From: an uncultured Bacilli bacterium
GTDB lineage: Bacteria; Bacillota_I; Bacilli_A; RFN20; CAG-826
Direction of reading: 5' to 3'
Length of the DNA stretch: 64,000 nt
Assembly (NCBI GenBank): GCA_934140155.1
Contig: CAKPBC010000001.1
Location: 620,001 to 684,000, forward strand
A model generated the notes under the pieces. It did no database searches, was not told the origin of the DNA, and saw nothing but the letters and a program-made list of their open reading frames with translations. Below are positions 34,752 to 43,851 of the stretch, in pieces. How positions within the stretch are numbered: the first letter of the stretch is position 1; each line of letters begins with the position of its first letter. Both the position numbers and the translations under genes were made by a program.

Positions 34752-35528
34752 ATGACAAAAATTATTGCGATTGCAAATCAAAAAGGTGGAGTTGGTAAGA
34801 CAACAACTGCTATATCTTTATCTGCGGCATTAGCTAATTTTAATCGCCGTGTTTTACTTTTAGATATGGATCCACAAGGTAACTCATCTCGTGGTTTTAG
34901 TATAGATATTACCTTAATTAATAAAAGTATGTATGATGTTTTAGTAAAAGATTTAGATATAAACAAAGCAATTCGCAAAACTGTTACAAAAAATGTTGAC
35001 ATTTTGCCTGCTAATTTAAAACTAGCATCTACTGATGTCGAAGTTGCTAATAAAGTTAGTAATCCTTTATTTTTACTTAAAAATGCTATTGAAAAAATTC
35101 ATAAGAGTTATGACTATATTATTATTGATTGTCCACCTTCTTTAGGACTATTAAATATTAATTCATTAGTTGCCGCTAATAGCGTTATTATTCCTGTTCA
35201 ATGTGAATATTTTGCTATGGAAGCAGTTGCGCAAATTCTCTCTTCAATATCACAAATTCAATCTACTTATAATTCTAATCTTACCATTGAAGGATTTTTA
35301 ATGACGATGTATGATCCACGAGCAAGATTATGTGTTGAAGTGTCTACTCAAGTACGTGGTTTATTTAAAGAAAATACTTTTATTACGCAAATTCCACGTA
35401 ATATTTCGCTTCCAGAAAGTTCGGCACGTGGATTACCAATTACGATGTATCGCCCTACTTCCGCTGGATCTATTGCCTATTTAAACTTAGCAAAGGAAAT
35501 ATTAGAGCATGAGCAACAAGAACGATAA
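34752..35528 (+). CDS. parA: ParA/Soj chromosome-partitioning ATPase
   Basis: This 258-residue Walker-type ATPase has the deviant Walker A K-G-G-V-G-K-T-T, D-M-D-P-Q-G-N and D-C-P-P-S-L-G. It acts with ParB in origin segregation and control of initiation. ATG 34752 follows AGGAGG by seven bases; a GTG at 34731 is in frame but has no RBS. The end overlaps parB by 20 bases. mnmG-rsmG-par linkage is typical of origin-proximal DNA. Confidence 0.95.
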   Translation: MTKIIAIANQKGGVGKTTTAISLSAALANFNRRVLLLDMDPQGNSSRGFSIDITLINKSMYDVLVKDLDINKAIRKTVTKNVDILPANLKLASTDVEVANKVSNPLFLLKNAIEKIHKSYDYIIIDCPPSLGLLNINSLVAANSVIIPVQCEYFAMEAVAQILSSISQIQSTYNSNLTIEGFLMTMYDPRARLCVEVSTQVRGLFKENTFITQIPRNISLPESSARGLPITMYRPTSAGSIAYLNLAKEILEHEQQER

Positions 35529-36339
35529 TCAAATTTTAAAAAGTAATCTCTCAACATTATTAAAAAGATTTGCTAACACTAGTGTAATTGAAAAGTTTAA
35601 TGATGCTTCACAAAACAATACTGTTTTTACAATTGAAGTTAGCAATATATCTAATAATCGCTATTTAAAAAATATTGAAATTGATGAAAAAGCTATTTCT
35701 AGTGTAATAAAAGATATTAAATATCATGGTATTATTAGTCCTTTATTAGTTCGTACAATCGAAGAGGGAAAATACGAACTTATTACTGGTAGAACACGTT
35801 TTATGTGTGCAAAAAGACTTAAACTACAAAATGTTCCATGTATGATACAAAATTTTTCGGATGAAGATATGTTATTGTACATGCTTTTTTCTTATAAACT
35901 AGATAAAACTAAGTCAGTTGTAGAAATGGCTAATATTTGTAGTGTGTTATGTAAAAAATTTCATTATACACAATCCACAATCGCAGATTTATTAGATATT
36001 TCTAGAGCTCAAGTAACAAATTTAATTCGCATTTTAAACTTACCAAAAAAGATTCAAAAAGATGTTGGAAAAGGAAGACTTACATATGGACACGCTCGCG
36101 CTATTGCGATTTTAAATGATGAGCAAATGCAAGAAGTTGTTAATATAATTTATGAGAAGAAGTTGTCTGTTCGTGATACCGAATATTTAGTAAATGAAAT
36201 GCGCAGCACCCATAAATATGAGGATGTATTAAGTGATTTTAAAAAGCGTAATAATTTAAGTGCTAAAATTAATGGCCGACAATTAATTTTAAGTTTTAAA
36301 ACTAAAAAAGATTTAATGAAATTTATTAAGAATAACTAA
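35509..36339 (+). CDS. parB: ParB/Spo0J-like protein with divergent CTPase motif
   Basis: This 276-residue protein has an N-terminal ParB domain (about 45-130), a helix-turn-helix (about 150-215, S-R-A-Q-V-T-N-L-I-R-I-L) and a short C-terminal domain. The usual G-E-R-R-x-R-A CTP-binding motif reads G-R-T-R-F-M-C-A: the first Arg is missing and the A shifted. It may be a ParB with altered CTP use or a Noc-like relative; no parS site was seen nearby. It ends 4 bases into the convergent protease gene. Confidence 0.85.
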   Translation: MSNKNDNQILKSNLSTLLKRFANTSVIEKFNDASQNNTVFTIEVSNISNNRYLKNIEIDEKAISSVIKDIKYHGIISPLLVRTIEEGKYELITGRTRFMCAKRLKLQNVPCMIQNFSDEDMLLYMLFSYKLDKTKSVVEMANICSVLCKKFHYTQSTIADLLDISRAQVTNLIRILNLPKKIQKDVGKGRLTYGHARAIAILNDEQMQEVVNIIYEKKLSVRDTEYLVNEMRSTHKYEDVLSDFKKRNNLSAKINGRQLILSFKTKKDLMKFIKNN

Positions 36340-37874
36340 TATCGATGTTTTGTAAATGTAATTGTAGCATAATCATCATTTATTGAGTCAACATAAAATT
36401 TAAATCCTAATAATGTATAATCATTAAAGCGAGAACTATAAGCAAAAAATGGTGATAGTTCGGTATTTCCAAATGATGAACCTTCTTTCCAAAGGACATC
36501 TTTGCTATCCAAAAAACCGCTATTTAGTTTATTATTTAGACCTTCATCTAATAAGTGTAAATAGTAATATTTATTAGCGTCAGCAGAACTTAAATTACTC
36601 CATGTAATTGGTGAATTGCTTGCTCCAATTGCTACATTATCAATTACATCTTTTGTATATCCGTCATTTGTTGTTTGAATATCTCCAAACAAGCCATAAG
36701 TTTTTTTAGGGTTTTTTACTAATCTGGCATCAACGTGATATAATCTAATTCCTGAGTAGGAATACATTTTATTTCGACTTTCATAACGATATGTAGAATC
36801 TTGTAAGTTTAACCCAGTTGGTGTGTAATATTCTAAAATTAAATACTCATCAAATAGACCATCGACAACCGAATTTTGATTTTTAAAAATAACTGCATCA
36901 GGATATTTACTGGATGTGCGTATTTTTATTGTACAAGTATCAGTTATGATATAGGGTTTAACCCAGCCCAGTGCTAGTTTTGAATAAATATTATGATCTC
37001 CAACATTATATGATTGCATATCTAGTTCACCAGCAGCATTCCAATTAGTGTCATAATTATAATAATCATCTAGTCCTAATAGATGCCCTGTTTCATGAAT
37101 GTAGGTATGAGCATCTAATCCCTCTGGATATGAACTATTTTTGGTGTCATTCATGAAATCATAACTAACCCACATATGGGTGTTTATATTCGGTTTATTT
37201 ATATCACTATAAAAGCTGGCATTATAATCAACCCAAGCCCAATAAGCATCTTGATTATATTTATGAGAATAACAAAAAACAACGCTATCAATATAGCCAT
37301 CTTTATCTTGGTCATATTGTTTAAGTAATTCTTTATCAGCGGAATCATAAAATTGTTTTGCAACTTCATAAGTAGGATTAGAAGTGCTATTTTTATAAGC
37401 TTCAGCAAATGTGTAAATTGTATAACTATCAACACGCAGTGGTTTACAATATACGCTACCCATTAAATTGAGTTGTTCGTAACTTGATTTATAGAAAAAA
37501 CTATGGACGGATTCCCAGTTTGTTCCTTCACCGTTTTCACTAAAAAATACAGTATAAAGATTTTCTAGCATTTGTTGTGTCCAAGCTGGTCCATCTCTTA
37601 ATTGAACTGGCACAACAAGTATTTTTTGATTTCCTGTTGATTTAAGTGATTTCCAATTGTTAAGATCATTTACATCTTTAATTGTATATTTAAAAGTGTT
37701 TGCCTTTTTATAAAAACCATCAGGAGCATACTCATCATATTTCGGCGTTGAAGGAACTATAATAGTGCTTTGCGGTTTATTTACATCTTCATAACTAACA
37801 TTTGTGTTTTGGCAAGAAGATAGTAGTGTTAATGCACTTATAAATCCCAAACATAAATTAATTTTCTTCTTCAT
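36336..37874 (-). CDS. M6-like zinc metalloprotease lipoprotein
   Basis: This 512-residue protein has a lipobox L-S-S-C (Cys21) and the zinc motif H-E-T-G-H-L-L-G-L-D-D-Y-Y near residue 260, typical of M6 (immune inhibitor A-like) peptidases. The body fits the M6 domain; the C-terminal half is beta-rich. An in-frame ATG at 38057 gives 61 extra residues but has no RBS and overlaps dacB; ATG 37874 has GGTGG. It is probably an exported, lipid-anchored protease acting on host or environmental protein. Confidence 0.85.
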   Translation of the reverse strand: MKKKINLCLGFISALTLLSSCQNTNVSYEDVNKPQSTIIVPSTPKYDEYAPDGFYKKANTFKYTIKDVNDLNNWKSLKSTGNQKILVVPVQLRDGPAWTQQMLENLYTVFFSENGEGTNWESVHSFFYKSSYEQLNLMGSVYCKPLRVDSYTIYTFAEAYKNSTSNPTYEVAKQFYDSADKELLKQYDQDKDGYIDSVVFCYSHKYNQDAYWAWVDYNASFYSDINKPNINTHMWVSYDFMNDTKNSSYPEGLDAHTYIHETGHLLGLDDYYNYDTNWNAAGELDMQSYNVGDHNIYSKLALGWVKPYIITDTCTIKIRTSSKYPDAVIFKNQNSVVDGLFDEYLILEYYTPTGLNLQDSTYRYESRNKMYSYSGIRLYHVDARLVKNPKKTYGLFGDIQTTNDGYTKDVIDNVAIGASNSPITWSNLSSADANKYYYLHLLDEGLNNKLNSGFLDSKDVLWKEGSSFGNTELSPFFAYSSRFNDYTLLGFKFYVDSINDDYATITFTKHRY

Positions 37875-37972
37875 TTGATCCACCACCATATATTTTAAAT
37901 CTCTTTCATTATAGCGGAAAATAAAAGTCATTGATATAAATTTATTATCATAAATTATTAAAGGTGAAAAAA

Positions 37973-38986
37973 ATGAAATTATTATTAAAAATTTTGACGG
38001 TTTTTTGTGCGTTATTTTCAACAAAAACAGTTTATGCAGAAGAAAATATATATGCACGGTCTTATGTGGTTATGGAACAAAACTCGGGCAAAATTATTGA
38101 AAGTAAAGATTGTAACTTAGTTCGTAGCGTTGCTAGTGTCTCTAAAATTATGACCGCAATTATCGCTATAGAAAGTAGTGATTTATTTAAAAATGTGGAA
38201 ATAGGTGATGAAATTGATGAAACTATTGGAAGTTCACTTTATTTAGAAAAAGGCACAAAAGTAGATATTATAGAACTAGTTTATGGATTATTACTTCGAA
38301 GTGGTAATGATGCAGCAATGGCAATTGCTAAAAATGTTGGTGGTAGTGTAGACAAATTTGTAGAAATGATGAATGATAAAGCTCGATTAATTGGAATGAA
38401 AAATACAACTTTTAATAATCCTAGCGGCTTAGATATATTTGATGAAGGAAATTTGTCAACGAGTTATGATTTAGCTTTAATGATGCGTTATGCAATGAGT
38501 AATAAATTATTTCGAGAAATAGATAGCGCTAAGAGTTATAAATCATTAGTAAAAGGTACTTGGTATAATAAACATAAATTACTTCAAAATTATGAATATG
38601 CTATAGGAGGTAAGACAGGTTATACTAAAAAAGCACGTCGCACATTAATTACAAGTGCCTGTAAAGATAATCTAGAATTAATTGTTGTCACATTAGATTG
38701 TGGAAATGATTTTTCTTTACATAAACAATTATTTGAGAAATATTTTAATAATTATACTTATGTGCCATTTTTAAATAAAGGAATGAATTACATATTAAAT
38801 TATGAGTTTTATTCTAATAAAAGTTATGGCTTACTTATTAAAAAAGAATTAATAGAAAATGCTATTAAAATTTATAAATTAAATTCTAAAAATAATACAA
38901 TTTCAATGTTTTTTAAATTGAGTGATGGAACACTTATTGAAGTGGGGAGGACGACTTTAACTTCTGTTGCGGTCGTGAATGTATAA
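37973..38986 (+). CDS. dacB: D-alanyl-D-alanine carboxypeptidase (DacB-like)
   Basis: This 337-residue S11-family penicillin-binding protein has a signal peptide (cleavage near A-E-E), S-V-S-K near residue 56, S-G-N in R-S-G-N-D-A-A-M-A and K-T-G in G-G-K-T-G-Y-T-K. Followed by spmA and spmB it matches the B. subtilis dacB-spmA-spmB operon for spore cortex maturation. ATG 37973 has AAGGTG; GTG 37964 is weaker. A CATAAATT box at 37949 resembles a sigma-E -10 element. Confidence 0.93.
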   Translation: MKLLLKILTVFCALFSTKTVYAEENIYARSYVVMEQNSGKIIESKDCNLVRSVASVSKIMTAIIAIESSDLFKNVEIGDEIDETIGSSLYLEKGTKVDIIELVYGLLLRSGNDAAMAIAKNVGGSVDKFVEMMNDKARLIGMKNTTFNNPSGLDIFDEGNLSTSYDLALMMRYAMSNKLFREIDSAKSYKSLVKGTWYNKHKLLQNYEYAIGGKTGYTKKARRTLITSACKDNLELIVVTLDCGNDFSLHKQLFEKYFNNYTYVPFLNKGMNYILNYEFYSNKSYGLLIKKELIENAIKIYKLNSKNNTISMFFKLSDGTLIEVGRTTLTSVAVVNV

Positions 38987-39582
38987 TGAATAAAATATGG
39001 ATTTGGATTATTGTTATTTGCATTTTTTATGGTATTTTTACAGGACGATTTGATTTAATGGCTAATTCAATTTTAGCTTTGCCTAGTGAAGCATTAGAAC
39101 TTGTTTGTACTTTAGTATTTTCAGCTTGTTTTTGGTCGGGCATTATGATGATTTTGTATGATTCAGGAGTTATTGATAAGTTGGCCAAATTATTAAATCC
39201 TTTTTTAAGAAAAATAATGCCTAATTTAAATGATGAAGAAGCATATAAATACGTGGCTATGAATATTGCGGCGAATATATTCGGTTTAGGTTTTGCCGCT
39301 ACTCCGGCAGGTTTAAAAGCTATTAAAAGAATGAAAGAATTATCAAAAGAAGAAGATAAAGAAGTAGCAACAGATGAAATGGTTACATTTTTAGTTTTAA
39401 ATACAGCGGGTGTAACAATATTACCGACAACAGTTATGGCAATTAGACAAAGTTATGGAGCAAAGAATCCCGCTGATTTCTTGATACTTTCTTTTGTAGG
39501 AACTTTAGTATCATGTGTTTTTGGTTTATTATTAGATAAGTATTATCAAAAAAAGGCTAAAAGAAAAAATAAAGGTAAATAG
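38986..39582 (+). CDS. spmA: Spore maturation protein A
   Basis: This 198-residue membrane protein of the nucleoside-recognition (Gate) family has four to five membrane helices and N-I-A-A-N-I-F-G-L-G-F-A-A-T-P-A-G. SpmA and SpmB are needed for spore core dehydration. Its ATG overlaps the dacB stop. Confidence 0.93.
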   Translation: MNKIWIWIIVICIFYGIFTGRFDLMANSILALPSEALELVCTLVFSACFWSGIMMILYDSGVIDKLAKLLNPFLRKIMPNLNDEEAYKYVAMNIAANIFGLGFAATPAGLKAIKRMKELSKEEDKEVATDEMVTFLVLNTAGVTILPTTVMAIRQSYGAKNPADFLILSFVGTLVSCVFGLLLDKYYQKKAKRKNKGK

Positions 39583-39584
39583 TT

Positions 39585-40106
39585 ATGGAAAAATTCTCAC
39601 TTATTTTTATTCCTTTATTAGTATTATTTGCAGTCGGTTATAGTTTCGCTAAAAAAAATAATGCCTATAATTCATTTGTTAATGGTGTTAAAGACGGATT
39701 ACCTTTATTTAAAGAATTATTCCCTACAATAATTGGAATGCTTTTATGTGTAACATTGTTGAAATCATGTGGAATAATTGATGATTTAAAATTATTATTA
39801 ACGTCATTTATTCCTAAATCTGAAGCAATAATTGATTTAACTCCAATGATTTTATTTCGCCCAATATCTGGATCTGCTTCTATTGCTTGCTTTGATACAA
39901 TTTGTAAAACACTTGGTCCTGATTCTTTAACGGCAAAAATAGCATCAACTATTCAAGGATCAACGGATACCACGATATATATTCTTGCACTATATTTTGG
40001 TACTGTAAAAGTTACTAAGTGGAAGCATGCCTTAAAAACAGGATTATTAACTGACTTGGTTGGCATAGTCGTTGGAATAGTTTTGGCACTCATATTTTTA
40101 AAATAA
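39585..40106 (+). CDS. spmB: Spore maturation protein B
   Basis: This 173-residue membrane protein, paired with SpmA, has the Gate-domain motif R-P-I-S-G-S-A-S and S-T-I-Q-G-S-T-D-T-T. It starts three bases after spmA. It completes the cortex-maturation operon. Confidence 0.93.
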   Translation: MEKFSLIFIPLLVLFAVGYSFAKKNNAYNSFVNGVKDGLPLFKELFPTIIGMLLCVTLLKSCGIIDDLKLLLTSFIPKSEAIIDLTPMILFRPISGSASIACFDTICKTLGPDSLTAKIASTIQGSTDTTIYILALYFGTVKVTKWKHALKTGLLTDLVGIVVGIVLALIFLK

Positions 40107-40178
40107 TAAAAAAATAAAAATAATTCAAATAAAATGAGGGGGTGTTATTTTTTAATAAGTAGAAAAGAGGAAGATACT

Positions 40179-41624
40179 ATGAAAAAAAGTTTGAAATTTT
40201 TAATTCCATCAATGTTTGGTCTTTTAGTAGCAGGCTGTTCATTAGATGGTTCTACACCAATAAATAAAGGAGAAAATACTGAATTAACAAATAAGTCTCG
40301 TTTAGATGCTGTAGCAGTAGATAGTTATACTACATCTGTTATTCTTGATTCGTTAAAAGAAGTGAGTACATCCACTGATGTTGAAAATCCAGAAACACCA
40401 GAGACACCAGAAACACCAGATGAGACACCTGGTGAAGATGAAGATGTTGATGAAAACCTAGTGATTGTTAATAACTATATTAAATTATTTGATACATTAA
40501 CTAATGGTGATGGATTAACTGTTGAACAAGTTGCTTCTGATAAAGAAGAATATAAATTTAAAGTTGTTATTTCTTCTTCATTAGTGGGAGAGTCAGGTAA
40601 ATCATATACTATTTACTTTAATGAATTGACTCAAGAAATTGATGATAGTGAAGGACCAAGTGAAGGTGCTGATGGTACTGAAACACCAGATGAAAATGAA
40701 GTCGACGAAGGAGAAGTTGATGTTACTCCAGAATTACTTAAAAAACATCATCATAACGAATTTAAAGATGCAACATTTACCCGTTTAACAGGAATTATTG
40801 TTACTGAAACTGGCGAAATTGCTGTTGAAGGACATAGCCTTGTAACTGATACTAAAACAAAAACAGTATTTAAAGGCGAATTAGAAAATGGACAATCATT
40901 AAAAATCACTTCAGAAATCTCTGATTCTAAAAAAGAATATTCTTATCAATTAAAAGAAGGTCATCGTGTAATCAATGAATACGAAGTTGAAATTAAAACA
41001 AAAGAAGATTCAGTTGAATTAGAAATTAAAGTAAAAAATGGTAAAGAAAAAGAAAGATACGTCATTGAAAAGAGCGTAGAAGATACAGATACTATATTCG
41101 AAATTCATTACAAAAATAGTGATGGAAAAGGTAAGATTATTGCTGTTATTAGTAAAGATGAAGATGGTAATGATGTAATTACTTATGAGTTTAAAGATGG
41201 TAAGAAATGGCATCATGATGATCATGGTTGGCATCATGGCTGGGATGATGATGGACATTGTTGGCATGACGATTGGCATCACGAGCATCACTTCGATGAT
41301 GAATATGATTGGGATGACGATTACGAATGGGATGAAGATGACTTCGATGAAGATGAGTGGAATGATGATACTGAAGATTTACTAAATGCTTTATTAGAAG
41401 CACTTAAAGATACTGATTTTGATATTGATGCATTCTTAGAAAATTATTATGCTAATAAGAATGATAATAAACAAGAAGATAATCAAGAAGAACCAAGTGA
41501 AAGTGAAGACTATGAAGATGAATGGGATGAAGATGACTGGTTCTCTCAAGATTATGAAGAAGATTATTGGGACTGGGGTTATGAACATGGTCATGATAAT
41601 CATAAACCATACGGTCATCGTTAA
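40179..41624 (+). CDS. Acidic lipoprotein with His/Asp/Trp-rich tail
   Basis: This 481-residue protein has a lipobox V-A-G-C (Cys22), then a T-P-E-T-P-E repeat, a beta-rich middle, and from about residue 340 a tract dense in His, Asp, Glu and Trp (H-H-D-D-H-G-W-H-H, W-H-H-E-H-H, then D-W-D-D-D-Y-E-W-D-E-D-D). A second His-rich stretch ends the protein. This looks like metal buffering outside the membrane, perhaps Zn, Ni or Cu; no transporter is adjacent. ATG 40179 has GAGGAAG; an in-frame start at 40134 lacks one. Follows the spore-maturation genes and may be unrelated to them. Confidence 0.8.
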   Translation: MKKSLKFLIPSMFGLLVAGCSLDGSTPINKGENTELTNKSRLDAVAVDSYTTSVILDSLKEVSTSTDVENPETPETPETPDETPGEDEDVDENLVIVNNYIKLFDTLTNGDGLTVEQVASDKEEYKFKVVISSSLVGESGKSYTIYFNELTQEIDDSEGPSEGADGTETPDENEVDEGEVDVTPELLKKHHHNEFKDATFTRLTGIIVTETGEIAVEGHSLVTDTKTKTVFKGELENGQSLKITSEISDSKKEYSYQLKEGHRVINEYEVEIKTKEDSVELEIKVKNGKEKERYVIEKSVEDTDTIFEIHYKNSDGKGKIIAVISKDEDGNDVITYEFKDGKKWHHDDHGWHHGWDDDGHCWHDDWHHEHHFDDEYDWDDDYEWDEDDFDEDEWNDDTEDLLNALLEALKDTDFDIDAFLENYYANKNDNKQEDNQEEPSESEDYEDEWDEDDWFSQDYEEDYWDWGYEHGHDNHKPYGHR

Positions 41625-41647
41625 TATAATTCAATAAAAATACAAAT

Positions 41648-41693
41648 ACTCCTAGAGTTTGGTAACTTACTAAGCTTTGGGAGTTTTATTTTA
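41648..41693 (+). terminator. Intrinsic terminator
   Basis: A stem of about 13 bp with wobbles (ACTCCTAGAGTTT / AAGCTTTGGGAGT) is followed by TTTTATTTTATT. Confidence 0.85.
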
Positions 41694-41737
41694 TTGCTGT
41701 TTTAAATGTTTAATTTTGGAGAAATTAATCAAATAAA

Positions 41738-41860
41738 TTTATAGAAAACCGGACAAAAAGCATTGACTTTATATTGGAAAACAAGACATTTACAAACAAT
41801 TTATATTGGAAAACCGGACAAAATATGCTAATATGATATTGGAAAACCGGACAAAATATG
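41738..41860 (+). repeat. Four direct repeats at 32-33 bp spacing before a DUF4143 ATPase gene
   Basis: The element ATATTGGAAAACCGGACAAA starts at 41738, 41771, 41803 and 41836. Copies three and four are identical over 25 bases, copy one differs in its first bases and copy two is degenerate. The spacing is 33, 32 and 33, about three turns of DNA. The last copy ends just before the RBS of the gene at 41876. They look like operator sites in the promoter and leader. Confidence 0.85.
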
Positions 41861-41875
41861 TGTGAGGTGGATAAA

Positions 41876-43225
41876 ATGTTATATAGGAAAGTACAAAAAG
41901 ATATTGAAAAATGGTTAAATGATGGACATGATGCACTTCTTATAACTGGAGCACGTCAAGTTGGAAAGTCTTTTTTAATTCGTGAAACATTAAAAAAGAA
42001 CAAAATTAATTACGTAGAGTTTAATTTTATTCAAAATCCAAATTTATTAGAAATATTTAATTCAGCGCTTAAGAATGACTCCGATAGATTTTTGATGGAA
42101 TTAGAAGTGGCATCTAATAAAAATTTAACTAAAGATACTGTAATATTTTTTGATGAAATTCAAGAATGCAAAGAAATAGTTACTATAATAAAATTTTTGG
42201 TAGAGAATGGAAAATACAAATATGTCCTAAGTGGTTCTTTATTAGGTGTGGAATTACGTGATTTAAGATCTGCTCCTGTTGGATATATGAGAACAATTGA
42301 AATGTTTCCAATGGATTTAGAAGAGTTCTTAATAGCAAATAAATTAAGTGAAAAAATATTAAATTATCTTAAAGATTGTTTTGATAAAAAACTTCAAGTC
42401 AGTGATTTCATTCACAAAAGATTAATAGATGCCTTTTATAAATACTTAATAGTAGGTGGGATGCCTGAAGCAGTCGATGCTTTTATAAGAACAAACGATT
42501 TAAATGAAGTATCCACTATACATAAAAAAATATGGCAAGATTATAAAAAAGATTTTACGAGATATGAAGAAAAATATAAATTAAAGTTAATATCTATCTA
42601 TGATTTAATCCCAGCTGAATTAAATTCTAAAAACAAACGTTATAATTTTTCTAATATAAACAAACAATTAAAATTTGCGCGATATGAAAATAATTTCAAT
42701 TGGCTTATTGATGCTGGTGTATCTATACCTGTATTTAATGTAACTGAATACCAAATACCGCTTGAAGCATCTAAAAAAAGTAATTTATTTAAATTGTTTT
42801 TGTCGGATGTTGGTATGCTTACAACATTTTATGGATCTGCTACTATATTAAAACTACTTGATAATGGAAATGATGTTAATTGTGGGGCAATGTTTGAAAA
42901 TGCTATAGCTCAAGAATTAAGAGCACACGGTTTTAAAGAATATTATTTTAATAACAAGAAACACGGAGAGGTGGATTTTTTAATTGAATATAATAATCAA
43001 TTACTACCAATAGAAGTTAAAAGTGGAAAAGATTATCAAAAACATAGTGCACTATCTTATTTTATATCGACTAATAGATTTGATAATGCTTTCGTATTAT
43101 CTAATTACAATGTAAAAGTAGAAAATAATATTACATATTATCCGATTTACATGATTATGTTTATACATAGCAATTTTAAAATAAATGATAAAGTAAGTTT
43201 GAATTTAGATGATATTCAAATATAA
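41876..43225 (+). CDS. DUF4143 AAA-type ATPase (AAA_14)
   Basis: This 449-residue protein has Walker A G-A-R-Q-V-G-K-S at about residue 28, Walker B F-F-D-E-I-Q-E, then L-S-G-S-L-L-G and a central winged-helix region. A C-terminal DUF4143 PD-(D/E)xK-type nuclease fold follows with G-E-V-D-F-L-I-E ... L-P-I-E-V-K-S-G. This SSO1545-like class is common in gut bacteria and archaea and has no clear role. An ATG at 41858 lies inside the last repeat; ATG 41876 follows GAGGTGG. It stands alone with its own repeat-laden promoter. Confidence 0.92.
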   Translation: MLYRKVQKDIEKWLNDGHDALLITGARQVGKSFLIRETLKKNKINYVEFNFIQNPNLLEIFNSALKNDSDRFLMELEVASNKNLTKDTVIFFDEIQECKEIVTIIKFLVENGKYKYVLSGSLLGVELRDLRSAPVGYMRTIEMFPMDLEEFLIANKLSEKILNYLKDCFDKKLQVSDFIHKRLIDAFYKYLIVGGMPEAVDAFIRTNDLNEVSTIHKKIWQDYKKDFTRYEEKYKLKLISIYDLIPAELNSKNKRYNFSNINKQLKFARYENNFNWLIDAGVSIPVFNVTEYQIPLEASKKSNLFKLFLSDVGMLTTFYGSATILKLLDNGNDVNCGAMFENAIAQELRAHGFKEYYFNNKKHGEVDFLIEYNNQLLPIEVKSGKDYQKHSALSYFISTNRFDNAFVLSNYNVKVENNITYYPIYMIMFIHSNFKINDKVSLNLDDIQI

Positions 43226-43330
43226 AATTTATTTCATCCATCATCATGAACGATAATTAATAAGGAATTTTCAAAATTTTATGTATATTTACAATAAGAA
43301 GTAACTATCCACAACTTATAGAACACTAAA

Positions 43331-43389
43331 AAAGTCGCTTAGAATTTCTTATAATTTAGTTGAAAAGTCGCTTAGAAATTCTTATAAAT
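43331..43389 (+). repeat. Two direct repeats at 33-bp spacing before the ATPase remnant
   Basis: AAAGTCGCTTAGAA(A/T)TTCTTATAA occurs from 43331 and again from 43364, exactly 33 bases apart, the same spacing as before the gene at 41876 but with an unrelated sequence. Confidence 0.8.
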
Positions 43390-43758
43390 GGGCCAAAAGA
43401 TTGATTCACAATTGTTGCAAGTAATAAAGAAAATCTTGGACAATGTAAAGGCGCTATTTATGAATCGATAGTATTTGATGCATTAAACAAAGCAGGAATA
43501 GACACATTTTATTTTGCTAAATCAACTGGTCTAAAAATTGATTTTGTTATTTCTTATAATGGCTTTCCTACACTAATTGAAGCAAAACCAAAAACATGTA
43601 ATACAAAATCAAGCAAAACTGTGATGAACCATCCAGAGCACTATGGAAAAACAAAATTAATAAAAATAGGTGATTATAATATTAGTGAAGAGGGAGATAC
43701 TATTACTATACCGCATTATTTAACATTTGTATTAGGTAAGGCAAAATATGATTTTTAA
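43390..43758 (+). pseudogene. C-terminal fragment of a DUF4143 ATPase gene
   Basis: The frame ending at TAA 43758 encodes about 118 residues matching the DUF4143 nuclease end: C-K-G-A-I-Y-E-S-I-V-F, L-K-I-D-F-V-I-S, L-I-E-A-K-P, K-S-S-K-T-V and K-I-G-D-Y-N-I-S. An in-frame TGA at 43402 and the absence of the ATPase part show it is a deletion remnant. Its repeats at 43331 sit immediately upstream, so the deletion removed the gene body but kept both ends. Confidence 0.85.
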
Positions 43759-43851
43759 ATTAAACTAGATTAGTTTGTTTTTAACTAAATATTCTTTGAT
43801 TGAAAAAAAGAATATCTTATATTAAACTAATTTTGATATGGAGATGATTAT

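Noticed and set aside
34000..36400. parS site near parAB
   Set aside because: I looked for TGTTTCACGTGAAACA-like palindromes and saw none. A TTTCACGAAGTGATA string near 31890 lacks the dyad.
37875..38057. 61-residue N-terminal extension of the M6-like protease
   Set aside because: It has no RBS, overlaps the divergent dacB promoter, and would bury the clear lipoprotein signal.
41185..41637. Several overlapping open frames on both strands at the His-rich tail
   Set aside because: They are low-complexity shadows of the His/Asp codons in the lipoprotein gene.
43306..43316. DnaA-box-like CTATCCACA
   Set aside because: A single box with a mismatch; no cluster, no dnaA or dnaN nearby.
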